Positions 23,470-36,334 of a DNA stretch of 64,000 nucleotides are shown here, piece by piece (position 1 is the first letter of the stretch; the number at the start of each line of letters is the position of its first letter). The notes below the pieces were generated by a model, which worked only from the letters and a program-made list of their open reading frames with translations, was not told the origin of the DNA and made no database searches. Both the position numbers and the translations under genes were made by a program. This DNA is from Geodermatophilaceae bacterium URHB0062 (GTDB lineage Bacteria; Actinomycetota; Actinomycetes; Mycobacteriales; Geodermatophilaceae): positions 343,373-407,372 of the forward strand of contig KK211087.1 of NCBI GenBank assembly GCA_000620185.1, in the 5' to 3' direction.

Positions 23470-24021
23470 GTGCCCCGTCAGGTCCATCTCTTCGAACGTC
23501 CGACCAGATTCGTCGCCGGCACCGTGGGCCAGCCCGGGGACCGCACCTTCTACCTGCAGGCGTCCGACGACACCGGCCGCACGGTCAGCGTCGCCCTGGA
23601 GAAGACGCAGGTGCAGGTCCTCGCCGACCGCATGAACGAGCTCCTCGACGAGGTCGCGGGCCGGGTCAACACCGTCATCCCGCCGGAGGCAGACGTCGAC
23701 GACCTCGAGCCGCTGAGCGCGCCGGTCGACGAGGAGTTCCGGGTCGCGGCCATGGGCCTGGCCTGGGACGGCGCCGAGGAGGCCGTCGTCGTGGAGGCGG
23801 TCGCCGCGGGCGACGAGCCGATCGACGAGGAGGCCATCCTCTCCGACAGCGAGGAGGGTCCCGACGCGCTGCGGGTGACCATCACGCCGATGGCGGCGCG
23901 GGCGTTCATCGCCCGGGCCCGGCGGGTCGTCGCCGCCGGCCGGCCCGCATGCCCGCTGTGCTCGCTGCCGCTGGACCCCGTCGGCCACGTCTGCCCCCGG
24001 CAGAACGGCTACCGCCGCTGA
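23470..24021 (+). CDS. DUF3090 family protein
   Basis: The 183-residue protein begins MPRQVHLFERPTRFVAGTVG, the hallmark of DUF3090 (Rv2134c). It has the VALEKTQVQVLADRMNELLD helix, an acidic central part and a C-terminal zinc-like pair CPLC ... HVCPRQNGYRR. It is 18 bases upstream of the SCO1664-type gene and the two almost always occur together in actinobacteria. Function unknown. Confidence 0.9.
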   Translation: MPRQVHLFERPTRFVAGTVGQPGDRTFYLQASDDTGRTVSVALEKTQVQVLADRMNELLDEVAGRVNTVIPPEADVDDLEPLSAPVDEEFRVAAMGLAWDGAEEAVVVEAVAAGDEPIDEEAILSDSEEGPDALRVTITPMAARAFIARARRVVAAGRPACPLCSLPLDPVGHVCPRQNGYRR

Positions 24022-24039
24022 GCGGCGGCTGTTCCGCCG

Positions 24040-24792
24040 ATGACTGAGCAGCCCGCCGGCGGTCTGGAACTGCCCGGCCCCCGCGACGACGCCGAGGCGC
24101 AGCTGCTGCTGCGCCAGGGCGTCATCGACCTCGAGGGCCGGATGCTCGACGCGTCGAACGTGACCCTCGTCGGCAGCATCCGCACGCCGACCCTGGCCGG
24201 CGAGTGCATCTACAAGCCCGTGGCGGGGGAGCGGCCGCTCTGGGACTTCCCGGACGGCACCCTCGCCGGCCGCGAGATCTCGGCCTTCCTCGTGTCGGAG
24301 GCCACCGGGTGGCGGGTCGTGCCGCCCACGGTGCTCCGCGAGGGCCCGTTCGGCCCGGGCATGGTGCAGCTGTGGATGGACGGCGACCCCGAGGTCGACC
24401 TCGCCGCGTTCGTCCGGGGCGACCACGTGGGACTGCGCCGCATGGCCGTGTTCGACGCCGTCGTCAACAACGCCGACCGCAAGGGCGGGCACATCATCCC
24501 GATGCCCGACGGTCACGTGTACGGCGTCGACCACGGCATCTGCTTCTCGGTCGATCCGAAGCTGCGGACGCTGCTCTGGCGCTGGGCCGGCAAGCGCCTC
24601 CCGGACGACGCCGTCGCGGTGCTGGAACGGCTGGCCGAGGAGCTGCGCGGCGACCTGGGGGAGCAGCTGCACGAGCACCTGACCCGTCGCGAGGTGCGCT
24701 GCACCGAGCAGCGGGTGGCCACGCTGCTGCGCACCGGACGCCACCCCGAGCCCAGCGGCGACTGGCCCGCCCTTCCCTGGCCGCCATTTTGA
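24040..24792 (+). CDS. SCO1664 family protein (PI3/4-kinase-like fold, Rv2133c-like)
   Basis: A 250-residue protein related to phosphatidylinositol-kinase-like proteins: GECIYKPVAGERPLWDFP has a Lys likely for nucleotide binding, VFDAVVNNADRKGGHII is the catalytic-loop-like NNADRK motif, and YGVDHGICF resembles the DxG metal motif. It is linked to DUF3090. Its last codons (WPPF and the TGA) lie within a dispersed repeat, so the extreme C-terminus may have been reshaped by repeat insertion. Confidence 0.85.
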   Translation: MTEQPAGGLELPGPRDDAEAQLLLRQGVIDLEGRMLDASNVTLVGSIRTPTLAGECIYKPVAGERPLWDFPDGTLAGREISAFLVSEATGWRVVPPTVLREGPFGPGMVQLWMDGDPEVDLAAFVRGDHVGLRRMAVFDAVVNNADRKGGHIIPMPDGHVYGVDHGICFSVDPKLRTLLWRWAGKRLPDDAVAVLERLAEELRGDLGEQLHEHLTRREVRCTEQRVATLLRTGRHPEPSGDWPALPWPPF

Positions 24793-24893
24793 TTGTCGGC
24801 CTCCGGCCGACACCGCGGCCACGAGCCGTCCCCGGCCTGCGCTGAGCCCAACCCAGCGCCTCCTCGGGGAGCCTCCGGCCCCCGCTCGTCGGC
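24782..24893. repeat. Dispersed repeat, copy A (with hairpin)
   Basis: About 110 bp that align with the repeat at 29,003-29,112: both start CGCCATT, then a 7-bp hairpin, then CACCGCGGCCA, a GTCCCC block, TGAGCC and CTCCGG.CCCC.CTCG. Here the hairpin is GTCGGCC-TCC-GGCCGAC (24795-24811). It overlaps the stop of the SCO1664-type gene and ends before the VOC gene. Confidence 0.75.
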
Positions 24894-24903
24894 ACAATGC
24901 CCC

Positions 24904-25290
24904 ATGCCGCATCGCAGCCGTCTGTCGATCCTGTTGCTGGACCTGCCGCCGGAGCACCACGTCGCCGGCCTGGACTTCTGGTCGGGCGCCACCGGTCATC
25001 CGATCGAGCCCGACCTCACCGACGACGAGTGGAACTCGCTCGGCTCCTTCGCCGACGGCTGGCACCTCGAGGTGCAGCGCACCGGATCCGGGACGCCGCC
25101 GCGCTGGCACGTCGACATCGAGACCGACGACATCCCCGCCGAGGTCGCGCGGCTGGAGGCACTCGGCGCGACCCGGCACCAGGACATGGGCTCGTTCTGG
25201 CAGATGCTCGACCCGGCGGGCCTGGTGTTCTGCGTCGTCGGAATCCAGACGGGCGAGGCCTTCGACCGCCACGCCGTCAGCTGGCCCTGA
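24904..25290 (+). CDS. VOC family protein (glyoxalase/bleomycin resistance fold)
   Basis: A 128-residue single-domain VOC protein: SRLSILLLDLPPEHHVAGLDFWSG at the N-terminus, RWHVDIETDDIPAEVARLEALGATR and DPAGLVFCVVGIQ at the C-terminus, giving two beta-alpha-beta-beta-beta units. Possible metal ligands are H-containing strands, but no enzyme activity can be assigned. ATG at 24904 follows the dispersed repeat directly. Convergent with the SnoaL-like gene; the 103-base gap between them shows nothing notable. Confidence 0.8.
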   Translation: MPHRSRLSILLLDLPPEHHVAGLDFWSGATGHPIEPDLTDDEWNSLGSFADGWHLEVQRTGSGTPPRWHVDIETDDIPAEVARLEALGATRHQDMGSFWQMLDPAGLVFCVVGIQTGEAFDRHAVSWP

Positions 25291-25393
25291 CCACAGCTGA
25301 TGAGGGTGGTGCCGTGGACACATCTCCCGGTCGCCATCGCAAGGTCAGGGCTCAGCGGCACGCCGCAGGAGGCGACGGAGCGACGGGTCCACG

Positions 25394-25804
25394 TCAACCA
25401 GCGGCCGGCGGGGCGACCTCGGTGACATTGGTGGCGGCGACGGCCTGCCAGCCCTGCGGCCCGAGGCGAGCCACGAAGACCAGGACCGAGGTCCCGTCGG
25501 GAAGACCTTCCACAGGCGCATCCTTGTCACGCTCGCGGATGCAGTGTGCGTGCAGGACGGTCACGTCGTCGGTGACCTGGAGTTCGTCGACCTGGTCGAA
25601 CCGGATGCGGCGTCCGCGCAATGGCCCGGCGAAGGCCCGGGCATGACCCTTGACGACGCCTTCCCGTTGCCTCATCCGCATGCCCAGGATGTTGACGAAC
25701 TCGGCGTCCTCGGTGAACAACTGCCCGAGGGCGTTCGCGTCCTTCGCGTTGAGCGCCTCCGCGAAGGCGTCGACCAGCTGCCGCGGACGTGCAAGCGTGC
25801 TCAT
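25394..25804 (-). CDS. SgcJ/EcaC-type SnoaL-like protein (DUF4440/NTF2 fold)
   Basis: A 136-residue NTF2-like protein: RQLVDAFAEALNAKDANALG, LFTEDAEFVNILGMRM, and the closing strands TSVLVFVARLGPQGWQAVAA. This is the SgcJ/EcaC group, annotated as oxidoreductases but mostly of unknown activity. The upstream 150 bases to the next gene show no clear signal. Confidence 0.78.
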   Translation of the reverse strand: MSTLARPRQLVDAFAEALNAKDANALGQLFTEDAEFVNILGMRMRQREGVVKGHARAFAGPLRGRRIRFDQVDELQVTDDVTVLHAHCIRERDKDAPVEGLPDGTSVLVFVARLGPQGWQAVAATNVTEVAPPAAG

Positions 25805-25956
25805 CCGGTCCTCCGGATCTCCCGCATGGGTCCGAGGAGCATGTCAGATTTCCCCACGGAGATGTCCGTCTCCGGCGCAGTGTGCGCCCGTGGCGGGTTC
25901 TGGCCGCAATGGCCGCCACGAACGCACATCGCTGGATCTGGCCGGGGGCTCCCCTA

Positions 25957-26673
25957 CTAGTCGAAGGTGACCAGGCCGAGCATGGCGGCGGCCTGCAGGC
26001 CGTCGCCGTCCACCGTCACCACGTCCAGGGGGATCCGGTGCCAGGCCGCCATGAGCAGGTCGCCGGCGGTGCCGGTGAGCGCGGCGATCGGGAACGGCCT
26101 GCTGCCCGGGAAGAGGGTCCGCTCGGCGTCGGCGTCCACGGCGTGGAACACCACAGGATGGGCGCCCTCGGGCGGCCCCTGCGGCAGAAGCCGCGGGACG
26201 ACGACCTCCAGCCACTCGTCGAGCCCGTCCATGGCCACCTCGGGCGGGATGGGACGGACGTCGCCGATGACCTGCTCGACGTCCACGACGTGGATGACCG
26301 CCTCGTGAGCCTGACGGCGGAGGACGAAGGCGACGTCCTTCCGGGGCGCCCAGGTCCAGACCGGCTCGTGGGGGTCCGCCGCCCGCAGCGCCGTCTCCAG
26401 CTCCGCGTTCCGGGCCGAGAGCGTGCCGAGCAGCTCGTCGTCCGCACGGCGCGGCGGATCGACGTAGGACGACGGGTCCTGCGCGCGCGTCCGGACCACC
26501 CAGGCCCAGAAGTGCTGGCCCTCGCACACGTGCCGGACCAGGTCGGCCAGCCTCCATTCCGGGCAGCACGGAACGCGCGCCTGCCAGCCGTGGGCCAGCA
26601 CGGCCTGGGCGGCGGCGTCGGCGAAGCGTGCGTTCGCCTTCTCCAGGACCGGCAGGTACGCGGCGAGCTCCAT
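25957..26673 (-). CDS. Maleylpyruvate isomerase family mycothiol-dependent enzyme
   Basis: A 238-residue TIGR03083-type protein with the DinB-like MDMPI N-terminal domain (CPEWRLADLVRHVCEGQHFW, with the metal His) and the C-terminal MDMPI_C domain (LLMAAWHRIPLDVV). Such enzymes use mycothiol as cofactor, and mshC for mycothiol synthesis starts divergently 50 bases away. The ATG at 26673 is preceded by AGGAGG. Specific reaction unknown. Confidence 0.85.
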   Translation of the reverse strand: MELAAYLPVLEKANARFADAAAQAVLAHGWQARVPCCPEWRLADLVRHVCEGQHFWAWVVRTRAQDPSSYVDPPRRADDELLGTLSARNAELETALRAADPHEPVWTWAPRKDVAFVLRRQAHEAVIHVVDVEQVIGDVRPIPPEVAMDGLDEWLEVVVPRLLPQGPPEGAHPVVFHAVDADAERTLFPGSRPFPIAALTGTAGDLLMAAWHRIPLDVVTVDGDGLQAAAMLGLVTFD

Positions 26674-26711
26674 CACTCCTCCTCCTGCACGGGACCGTCC
26701 GTGGCCCGCTC

Positions 26712-26723
26712 TAGTCTCGTGGC
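26712..26723 (+). promoter_or_regulatory. Leaderless-type -10 (TAGTCT) for mshC
   Basis: TAGTCT at 26712-26717, 6 nt, then the GTG of mshC at 26724; no Shine-Dalgarno. Confidence 0.5.
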
Positions 26724-27977
26724 GTGCTTTCCTGGCCCGCCCCGCTGCTGCCGACCCTGCCCGGGACCGGGCCCGTCCTCAAGGTCCACGACACCGCCCG
26801 CGGCGAAGTCGTGGCCACGAGCCCCGGTCCGACGGCGCGCATGTACGTCTGCGGCATCACCCCGTACGACGCCACCCACCTCGGTCACGCCGCCACCTAC
26901 CTGGCCTTCGACCTGATCAACCGCATGTGGCGGGACGCCGGGCACGCCGTCCGCTACGTCCAGAACGTCACCGACATCGACGACCCGCTGCTCGAGCGCG
27001 CCGACCGCGACAACGAGGACTGGATCGTCCTGGGCATGCGCGAGACGGCGTTGTTCCGCGAGGACATGACGGCCCTGCGGGTGCTGCCGCCGGAGGACTA
27101 CGTCGGCGCGGTGGAGTCGATCCCGCGGATCGTCGCCCACATCGAGACGCTGCTCGACGAGGATCTGGCCTACGTGCTGGACGACGGCACCGGTGACGTC
27201 TACCACGACGTGTCGCAGGCGCCCGGCTTCGGCGGGGAGTCGGGCTACGACGAGGCGACGATGCTCGGCTTCTTCGCCGAGCGCGGGGGAGACCCCGAGC
27301 GACCGGGCAAGCGGCAGCCGCTGGACCCGCTGCTCTGGCGCGGCAAGCGTCCCGGTGAGCCGTCCTGGCCCGGCCCGCGGGAGACCGAGGGGCGGCCCGG
27401 CTGGCACATCGAGTGCTCGACCATCGCGCTCGACACCGTTGGCATGGGCTTCGACGTCCAGGGCGGCGGCAGCGACCTGGTCTTCCCGCACCACGAGTAC
27501 TCCGCCGTCCACGCCGAGGCGCTCACGGCCACCAAGCCCTTCGCGCGCGCCTACGTGCACGCGGCGATGATCGGCCTCGACGGCGAGAAGATGAGCAAGA
27601 GCCGCGGCAACCTGGTGTTCGTCTCGCGGCTGCGCGGTGACGGCGTGGACCCGATGGCGATCCGCCTGGCCCTGCTGTCCGGTCACTACCGCACCGACCG
27701 GGCCTGGACGGCGGATCTGCTCCGCGCCGCCGAGGAGCGGCTGGCCACGTGGCGTCGTGCCGTGTCGCTCGAGGCGGGTGCCCCCGCCGCACCGGTCCTG
27801 GCCGGCCTCCGTGAACGGCTCTCGGACGACCTCGACAGCCCGGGCGCCATCGCGCTGGTCGACGTCTGGGCGGCGCAGACCCTCGCCGGTGGCGCGGACC
27901 TCGAGGACGAGGCGCCGCGCATCGTCTGCGACGCCGTCGACGCCCTCCTCGGTGTGGAGCTGCAGGACTGCGGATGA
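26724..27977 (+). CDS. mshC: Cysteine:1D-myo-inosityl 2-amino-2-deoxy-D-glucopyranoside ligase
   Basis: The 417-residue protein is a cysteinyl-tRNA-synthetase paralogue that joins Cys to GlcN-Ins with ATP, the penultimate step of mycothiol synthesis. [15 protein letters not shown] holds the zinc Cys (C43) and HLGH (52-55), equivalent to HIGH; KMSKS is at 289-293. [11 protein letters not shown] carries another zinc Cys and [12 protein letters not shown] the zinc His. Length matches MshC rather than CysS, as the tRNA-binding C-terminus is missing. Its TGA overlaps the next ATG (ATGA), so it is coupled to the dGTPase-like gene, as in M. tuberculosis neighbours of Rv2130c. Confidence 0.95.
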   Translation: MLSWPAPLLPTLPGTGPVLKVHDTARGEVVATSPGPTARMYVCGITPYDATHLGHAATYLAFDLINRMWRDAGHAVRYVQNVTDIDDPLLERADRDNEDWIVLGMRETALFREDMTALRVLPPEDYVGAVESIPRIVAHIETLLDEDLAYVLDDGTGDVYHDVSQAPGFGGESGYDEATMLGFFAERGGDPERPGKRQPLDPLLWRGKRPGEPSWPGPRETEGRPGWHIECSTIALDTVGMGFDVQGGGSDLVFPHHEYSAVHAEALTATKPFARAYVHAAMIGLDGEKMSKSRGNLVFVSRLRGDGVDPMAIRLALLSGHYRTDRAWTADLLRAAEERLATWRRAVSLEAGAPAAPVLAGLRERLSDDLDSPGAIALVDVWAAQTLAGGADLEDEAPRIVCDAVDALLGVELQDCG

Positions 27978-29044
27978 CGACGCACAACAGTCCGTTCCGC
28001 TTCACCGACCGGGCCGCACGCGAGGCGGCCGAGCAGCAGCTGGCGCCGGCGGCGACCCGTGCCGTGGCCTCCCGCGGCCGGGCCCGCCCCGAGCCCGAGG
28101 ACCCGCTGCGGACGGCGTTCGAGCGCGACCGCGACCGCATCCTGCACGCCAAGGCCTTCCGCCGGCTCAAGCACAAGACGCAGGTCTTCCTCAACCCCGA
28201 CGGCGACCACTTCGTCACCCGGCTGACCCACACGCTGCAGGTCACCCAGGTCGCCCGCTCCCTGGCCCGGGCCCTGGGGCTCAACGAGACGCTCGCCGAG
28301 GCGATCGCGCTGGCGCACGACGTGGGGCACTCGCCGTTCGGCCACCTCGGGGAGGACGCGCTCGAGCCCTACGTCGCCGGCGGCTGGCACCACGCCGCGC
28401 AGGGCGTGCGCATCGTCGAGGTGCTCGAGCAGCTGAACCTCACGTGGGACGTGCGCGACGGCGTCCGGGCGCACAGCTGGAAGATCGATCCGCCGCCGGC
28501 GACCCATGAGGGCGAGTGTGTCCGCTACGCCGACCGGATCGGCTACCTGTCGCACGACGCGCTGGACGCCATCCGAGCCGGCGTCCTGCGCCCGGAGGAG
28601 CTCCCCGCGCGGGCGCGCGCGGTGTTCGGCGAGCCGGGCAGCGAGATGGTCGGCACGATGATCGACGCCGTCGTCCAGGGCAGTCTCGCGCCCGGCAACG
28701 CCGCAGGCGCCGTCGTGATGGCGCCGGAGCCGCTGGAGGCGATGCACGAGCTGCGCGCCTTCATGTTCGAGCGCGTCTACAACTCCGAGACCGCGGCCGG
28801 CAAGAAGCATGTGGCCATCGACGTCATCCGGCGGCTGGTCGACCACCACCTGGCGCACCCCGAGCTCATCCCGGCCTCGTACCGGGACACCGAGGCCGAT
28901 CCGGTGACGCAGGTCGTCGACTACGTGTCGGGGATGACCGACCGGTTCGCCCTCGCCATGCACGACCGGCTCTTCGACGCCGACGCGAGCTCCCGCATGA
29001 CGCCATTACTTCGCCGTCCTTCGGACGGCACCGCGGCCAGGTAG
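27974..29044 (+). CDS. dgt: Deoxyguanosinetriphosphate triphosphohydrolase-like HD protein
   Basis: A 356-residue HD-domain phosphohydrolase. [24 protein letters not shown]... holds the first metal His, [16 protein letters not shown] the HD pair, and [13 protein letters not shown] the last Asp. It probably hydrolyses dNTPs to nucleoside and triphosphate. It overlaps mshC by four bases. The last about 15 residues ([15 protein letters not shown]) and the stop are encoded inside a dispersed repeat, so the native C-terminus was probably replaced. Confidence 0.88.
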   Translation: MTTHNSPFRFTDRAAREAAEQQLAPAATRAVASRGRARPEPEDPLRTAFERDRDRILHAKAFRRLKHKTQVFLNPDGDHFVTRLTHTLQVTQVARSLARALGLNETLAEAIALAHDVGHSPFGHLGEDALEPYVAGGWHHAAQGVRIVEVLEQLNLTWDVRDGVRAHSWKIDPPPATHEGECVRYADRIGYLSHDALDAIRAGVLRPEELPARARAVFGEPGSEMVGTMIDAVVQGSLAPGNAAGAVVMAPEPLEAMHELRAFMFERVYNSETAAGKKHVAIDVIRRLVDHHLAHPELIPASYRDTEADPVTQVVDYVSGMTDRFALAMHDRLFDADASSRMTPLLRRPSDGTAAR

Positions 29045-29196
29045 CGTCCCCAACCCTCGTTGAGCCGCTGCGTCACGCCTGCGCGGAACCCTCCGGGCCC
29101 CACTCGGCGGGACACCGCGGCCAGGTAGCGTTCCCGGCCATCGTCGAGCCGCTGCGTCACGCCTGCGCGGAACCCTCCGGGCCCCACTCGGCGCGA
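29003..29196. repeat. Dispersed repeat copy B plus tandem partial copy (84-bp period)
   Basis: Copy B starts CGCCATT near 29,003 and contains the hairpin GCCGTCC-TTC-GGACGGC (29013-29029). From 29,029 an 84-bp unit beginning CACCGCGGCCAGGTAGCG is repeated at 29,113 with few changes. It contains the stop codon of the dGTPase-like gene and fills the space to the convergent SHOCT gene. It is related to copy A at 24,782. Confidence 0.85.
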
Positions 29197-29214
29197 CAGA
29201 ACGCTCCGTCCCGG

Positions 29215-29526
29215 CTACTCGCCCGCGAGGGTGGACCGGCGGGCGCCCTCGTGCTCTGCGTCGCTGATCACGCCGCGTCGGTGCAGGTCGTCGAGCTCCG
29301 CCAGCCGCTGCTCCAGGCTCCTGGCTGGGGTGCCGAGCGGACCCTGGGCGAGACGGGCAGCGATCTGCGCGTGCGCCGCCAGCGGGTCGAGACCGCTGTC
29401 GCGCAGCTCCTTCCGGCTCCGGACGGCGCTCGTCACGGCGAACGCGAAGGCCACCAGGATGAACGCACCGACGAAGGCGAACGCGATCAGGAAGAACGGC
29501 GGGAAGTCGCCGAAGCCGGGGTCCAT
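29215..29526 (-). CDS. SHOCT domain-containing membrane protein
   Basis: A 103-residue protein with one hydrophobic segment (residues about 9-32, FFLIAFAFVGAFILVAFAFA) followed by a basic stretch, and a C-terminal short SHOCT helix pair (LEQRLAELDDLHRRGVISDA). SHOCT modules often mediate oligomerisation or tethering. TAAGTT lies 6 nt before the ATG, which fits leaderless expression. Function unknown. Confidence 0.75.
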   Translation of the reverse strand: MDPGFGDFPPFFLIAFAFVGAFILVAFAFAVTSAVRSRKELRDSGLDPLAAHAQIAARLAQGPLGTPARSLEQRLAELDDLHRRGVISDAEHEGARRSTLAGE

Positions 29527-29590
29527 GCGTGCAACTTAGGGGTCGGCCGTGTCCGGAGAAGGCAACGGCACCGCCGGGTGTCGAGTCGGC

Positions 29591-30454
29591 TCAGCCGCCG
29601 GATGCGCCGCGGCGACGGAGGTAGCGCTCGAACTCCCGGGCGATGGTGTCGCCGTTGGCCTGCGACAGGTCGACCTCGGTGGCCCGCTCCTCGAGCGAGC
29701 GCACGTACTCGACGATCTCGTCGTCCTCGTTGGCCATGTCGTCGACCGTCTTGACCCAGTCGTCGGCCTGCTGGGGCAGTGCCCCGAGCGGCACCGTCAG
29801 CTCGAGGACCTCCTCCACGCGCTGCAGCAGCGCCAGGGTGGCCCGCGGCGACGGCGGCTGCGAGACGTAGTGCGGCACGGCGGCCCAGAAGCTGATGGCC
29901 GGGAGCCCCGCCTGCACGCACGCGTCCTGGAACACGCCGAGGATGCCGGTGTGCCCCTCGTACCGCGAGGTGTCGAGGCCGTAGGCGCGCGCCGAGTCCT
30001 GGTCGTAGGCCGAACCGGTGACCGGCGTCGGCCGCGTGTGCGGCGTGTCCGCCAGCAAGGCCCCGAGCGCGACGACGATCTGCACGTCGAGCTCGGTGAG
30101 GATCGCGATGAGCTCCGCGCAGAACCCGCGCCAGCGCATGTTCGGCTCGATGCCGCGGATGAGGACGACGTCGCGCTCGCTGCCCGGCGGCCGGGCGACC
30201 GAGATGCGGGTGGTCGGCCACTCGATCCGCCGGCTCACCCCGCCGATCAGGGACACCGTGGGCCGGTTGACCTGGAAGTCGTAGTAGTCCTCGGGGTCGA
30301 GCGCGGCCAGAGGAGTGGCGTCCCAGATCAGCTCGAGGTGCTCGACGGCCCCGGTCGCGGCGTCCCCGGCGTCGTTCCAGCCCTCGAACGCGACGACCAC
30401 CACCGGGTCGTTGAGCTCGGGCAGGTCCACAGAGGAGGACATGGGGTCGTTCAC
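29591..30454 (-). CDS. PAC2 family protein (proteasome assembly chaperone 2-like, Rv2125-like)
   Basis: A 287-residue protein of the PAC2 family: [20 protein letters not shown] near the N-terminus, [17 protein letters not shown]-like core strands around [17 protein letters not shown], and [19 protein letters not shown]. Archaeal and bacterial relatives are structurally related to proteasome assembly chaperones, and homologues occur in bacteria with and without proteasomes, so a role with the nearby Pup-proteasome is suggestive only. The GTG at 30454 is chosen because TAGGGT (30462-30467, minus strand) lies exactly 7 nt upstream; the ATG at 30442 is the alternative. Divergent from metH. Confidence 0.85.
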   Translation of the reverse strand: MNDPMSSSVDLPELNDPVVVVAFEGWNDAGDAATGAVEHLELIWDATPLAALDPEDYYDFQVNRPTVSLIGGVSRRIEWPTTRISVARPPGSERDVVLIRGIEPNMRWRGFCAELIAILTELDVQIVVALGALLADTPHTRPTPVTGSAYDQDSARAYGLDTSRYEGHTGILGVFQDACVQAGLPAISFWAAVPHYVSQPPSPRATLALLQRVEEVLELTVPLGALPQQADDWVKTVDDMANEDDEIVEYVRSLEERATEVDLSQANGDTIAREFERYLRRRGASGG

Positions 30455-30558
30455 CTCTGCAACCCTACGTCGATCCGCCGACGGCATCGCGCGTCGACCA
30501 CTCGTCGGTGTGGGTGGGCTCTCCCTCCTGCTGGAACCACCGGACCGCCTCGCGCGTC

Positions 30559-30570
30559 TACTCTTGTTCG
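30559..30570 (+). promoter_or_regulatory. Leaderless-type -10 (TACTCT) for metH
   Basis: TACTCT at 30559-30564, 6 nt, then the metH GTG at 30571; no Shine-Dalgarno. I see no cobalamin riboswitch in the short leader. Confidence 0.5.
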
Positions 30571-34379
<3,809 letters not shown>

Positions 34380-34383
<4 letters not shown>

Positions 34384-35096
34384 CGCGGCGGACTCGCCTC
34401 AGAGCGGTGCTGTTCGACATGGACGGCACCCTCGTGCAGACGGAGGAGTACTGGGGCGAGGCGATGTTCGAGCTCGCCGCGCGGCTGGGCGGCCGCATGT
34501 CCGACGAGGCCCGCGCCCGCACGGTCGGCACGAGCATGCGGACGTCGATGCGCATCCTGTACGCCGATCTCGGCGTGGTGCGCACCGAGGAGCAGTTGGA
34601 CGCCGACGGCGACTGGGTCGAGACCAGGACGGCGGAGCTCATGTCGGCCGGCATCCCGTGGCTCCCGGGCGCGGCGGATCTGCTGCGCGCCGTGGACGCC
34701 GCCGGCCTGCGGTCGGCGCTGGTGACGACGACGCCGCGGCGCGTCGCCGATCTCGTACTGGCGTCGATCCGCGCCGATCTGGGCGGCGACCCGTTCGACG
34801 TGACCGTCTGCGGCGACGAGGTGGCGGCGCGCAAGCCCGACCCGGCTCCCTACGTGAAGGCGATGGCGGCACTCGGCGTCGAGCCCGACGAGTGCGTCGT
34901 GGTGGAGGACTCCCAGGTCGGCATCGCGTCCGGGCTGGCGGCGGGAGCGGCGGTGCTGGGCGTGCCGGCCATGCAGGCGGTCGCGCCCGCGCCCGGGCTG
35001 ACGCTGCGCGACGGGCTGGCCGGCGTCGGGCTGCCGGAGCTGGCCGAGGTGCTCGAGACCGCGTCGGCCCTGGCCGACGATCGGGCGGCCGGCTAG
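34380..35096 (+). CDS. HAD family hydrolase (phosphatase/beta-phosphoglucomutase-like)
   Basis: A 238-residue HAD superfamily protein: motif [14 protein letters not shown] with both Asp, motif II around [10 protein letters not shown], motif III K in [10 protein letters not shown] and motif [20 protein letters not shown] helical cap lies between motifs I and II, giving subfamily I. It is translationally coupled to metH. Substrate unknown. Its stop overlaps that of the convergent amidohydrolase by a few bases. Confidence 0.88.
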
Positions 35097-36262
35097 AGCG
35101 GGATCTCGCGGCCGCGGGACACCACGGCGCGCGGGCGCTGCAGCGCGGTCACGTCGATCAGCGGATCGCTGTCGAGCAGCAGCAGGTCGGCGTCCAGACC
35201 GATCGCCAGCCGACCGGTGCGCGCCTGGAGCCCGCACGCGCGGGCCGCGGTGCTGGTGGCGGCGGCGAGCGCCTCGGTCGCAGGCATCCCGAACGCCACC
35301 AGGTCGGCGACGGCCATGGGCACGAGACCGTGCCGCTTGGACGGGCCGATGCCGGCGTCGGTGCCGGCAGTCAGGGTGACGCCCGCCCGCTGCATGGCCG
35401 CCGCGTGCTCGCGGTGCCGGTCCAGGTCGGCGCCCACCTCCAGCAGGCGGGCCTGTATGTGCGGTGGCGGGTCGACTCCTGGCACCTCGCCCAGGGTCGG
35501 GCAGACGTAGGTGCCCGCGGTGGCCAGACCGACGGCTACTTCCGTGGACAGCTGCGGCCCGTCCGTCGTCAGGCAGCTGCCGTGCTCGATGCCGTCGACC
35601 CCGGCGTCCATGCTGCGCCGCACAGCTGCCAGGCCGTGCGCATGCGCCGTGACCGGCAGCCCGAGCGCGTGCGCCTCCTCCACGACGGCCCGCATCTCCT
35701 CGAGGCTGAACTGGCAGGCCAGCACATCGGTGCCGGGCGTCAGGACGCCGCCGCTCGCCATGATCTTGACGACGTCGGCGCCGCGCTCGGCCCGTTCGCG
35801 GACCGCCCGCCGCAGCGCCTCGATGCCTGCCACCTCGCCGCCCATGGCCCAGCAGTGGCCACCGGGTGAGGTGATCGGTGGCCCGGCGGCGACGATCGTG
35901 GGCCCGATCGCCGCCCGCGGGCGGTCCACCACCGCCCACTCGAGGTCCCCGAGGTCGCGGACGGCGGTCACGCCGGCCCGGAGGTGCTGTTGCTCTGCCG
36001 TGTCGATGATGTCCTGGACCCGCTCGGCGGACAGCTCGGCGAACTGCTCCAGCGCGCGCGGGCTGCTGTCGCCGCACAGGTGCACGTGCGAGTCGATCAG
36101 GCCGGGCAGCAGAGCCGGGTGGTCGACGACGACGCACCGGTCGGGGACGGGGGCGGTCACCGGCTCGACGCCGATGATGGTGGAGTTCTCGACGAGGACG
36201 AGTGCGCCGCCCGGCAGCCGGTGCGTGCCGTCGAAGGCGACTGCTGCCCGGTATCCCCGCAT
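35093..36262 (-). CDS. Metal-dependent amidohydrolase (imidazolonepropionase/prolidase-like)
   Basis: A 389-residue amidohydrolase superfamily enzyme: LLPGLIDSHVHLCGDSSP with the HxH metal pair, a likely carbamylated or bridging Lys in GADVVKIMASGG, LPVTAHAHGLAAVRR and GVDGIEHGSCL with further His ligands, and TLTAGTDAGIG with the final Asp. The C-terminal composite beta-domain is intact (GRLAIGLDADLLLLDSDPL). This resembles Xaa-Pro dipeptidase or imidazolonepropionase-type enzymes; exact substrate is unknown. Confidence 0.85.
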   Translation of the reverse strand: MRGYRAAVAFDGTHRLPGGALVLVENSTIIGVEPVTAPVPDRCVVVDHPALLPGLIDSHVHLCGDSSPRALEQFAELSAERVQDIIDTAEQQHLRAGVTAVRDLGDLEWAVVDRPRAAIGPTIVAAGPPITSPGGHCWAMGGEVAGIEALRRAVRERAERGADVVKIMASGGVLTPGTDVLACQFSLEEMRAVVEEAHALGLPVTAHAHGLAAVRRSMDAGVDGIEHGSCLTTDGPQLSTEVAVGLATAGTYVCPTLGEVPGVDPPPHIQARLLEVGADLDRHREHAAAMQRAGVTLTAGTDAGIGPSKRHGLVPMAVADLVAFGMPATEALAAATSTAARACGLQARTGRLAIGLDADLLLLDSDPLIDVTALQRPRAVVSRGREIPL

Positions 36263-36334
36263 GGGCGCTCCCCCCGGTCGGCAACGGATGGCGCGGACGC
36301 TACGGGCGCGAGCGGCGTTACGGGTGGCTTGCTG

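Noticed and set aside
25291-25393. Terminator between the convergent VOC and SnoaL-like genes
   Set aside because: No stable perfect hairpin could be seen.
29029-29196. CRISPR-like repeat pair
   Set aside because: Two long near-identical 84-bp units without unique spacers; it is a tandem copy of a dispersed repeat.
30455-30570. Cobalamin or SAM riboswitch before metH
   Set aside because: The gap is too short and GC composition shows no conserved box; a -10-like box 6 nt before the GTG suggests no leader.
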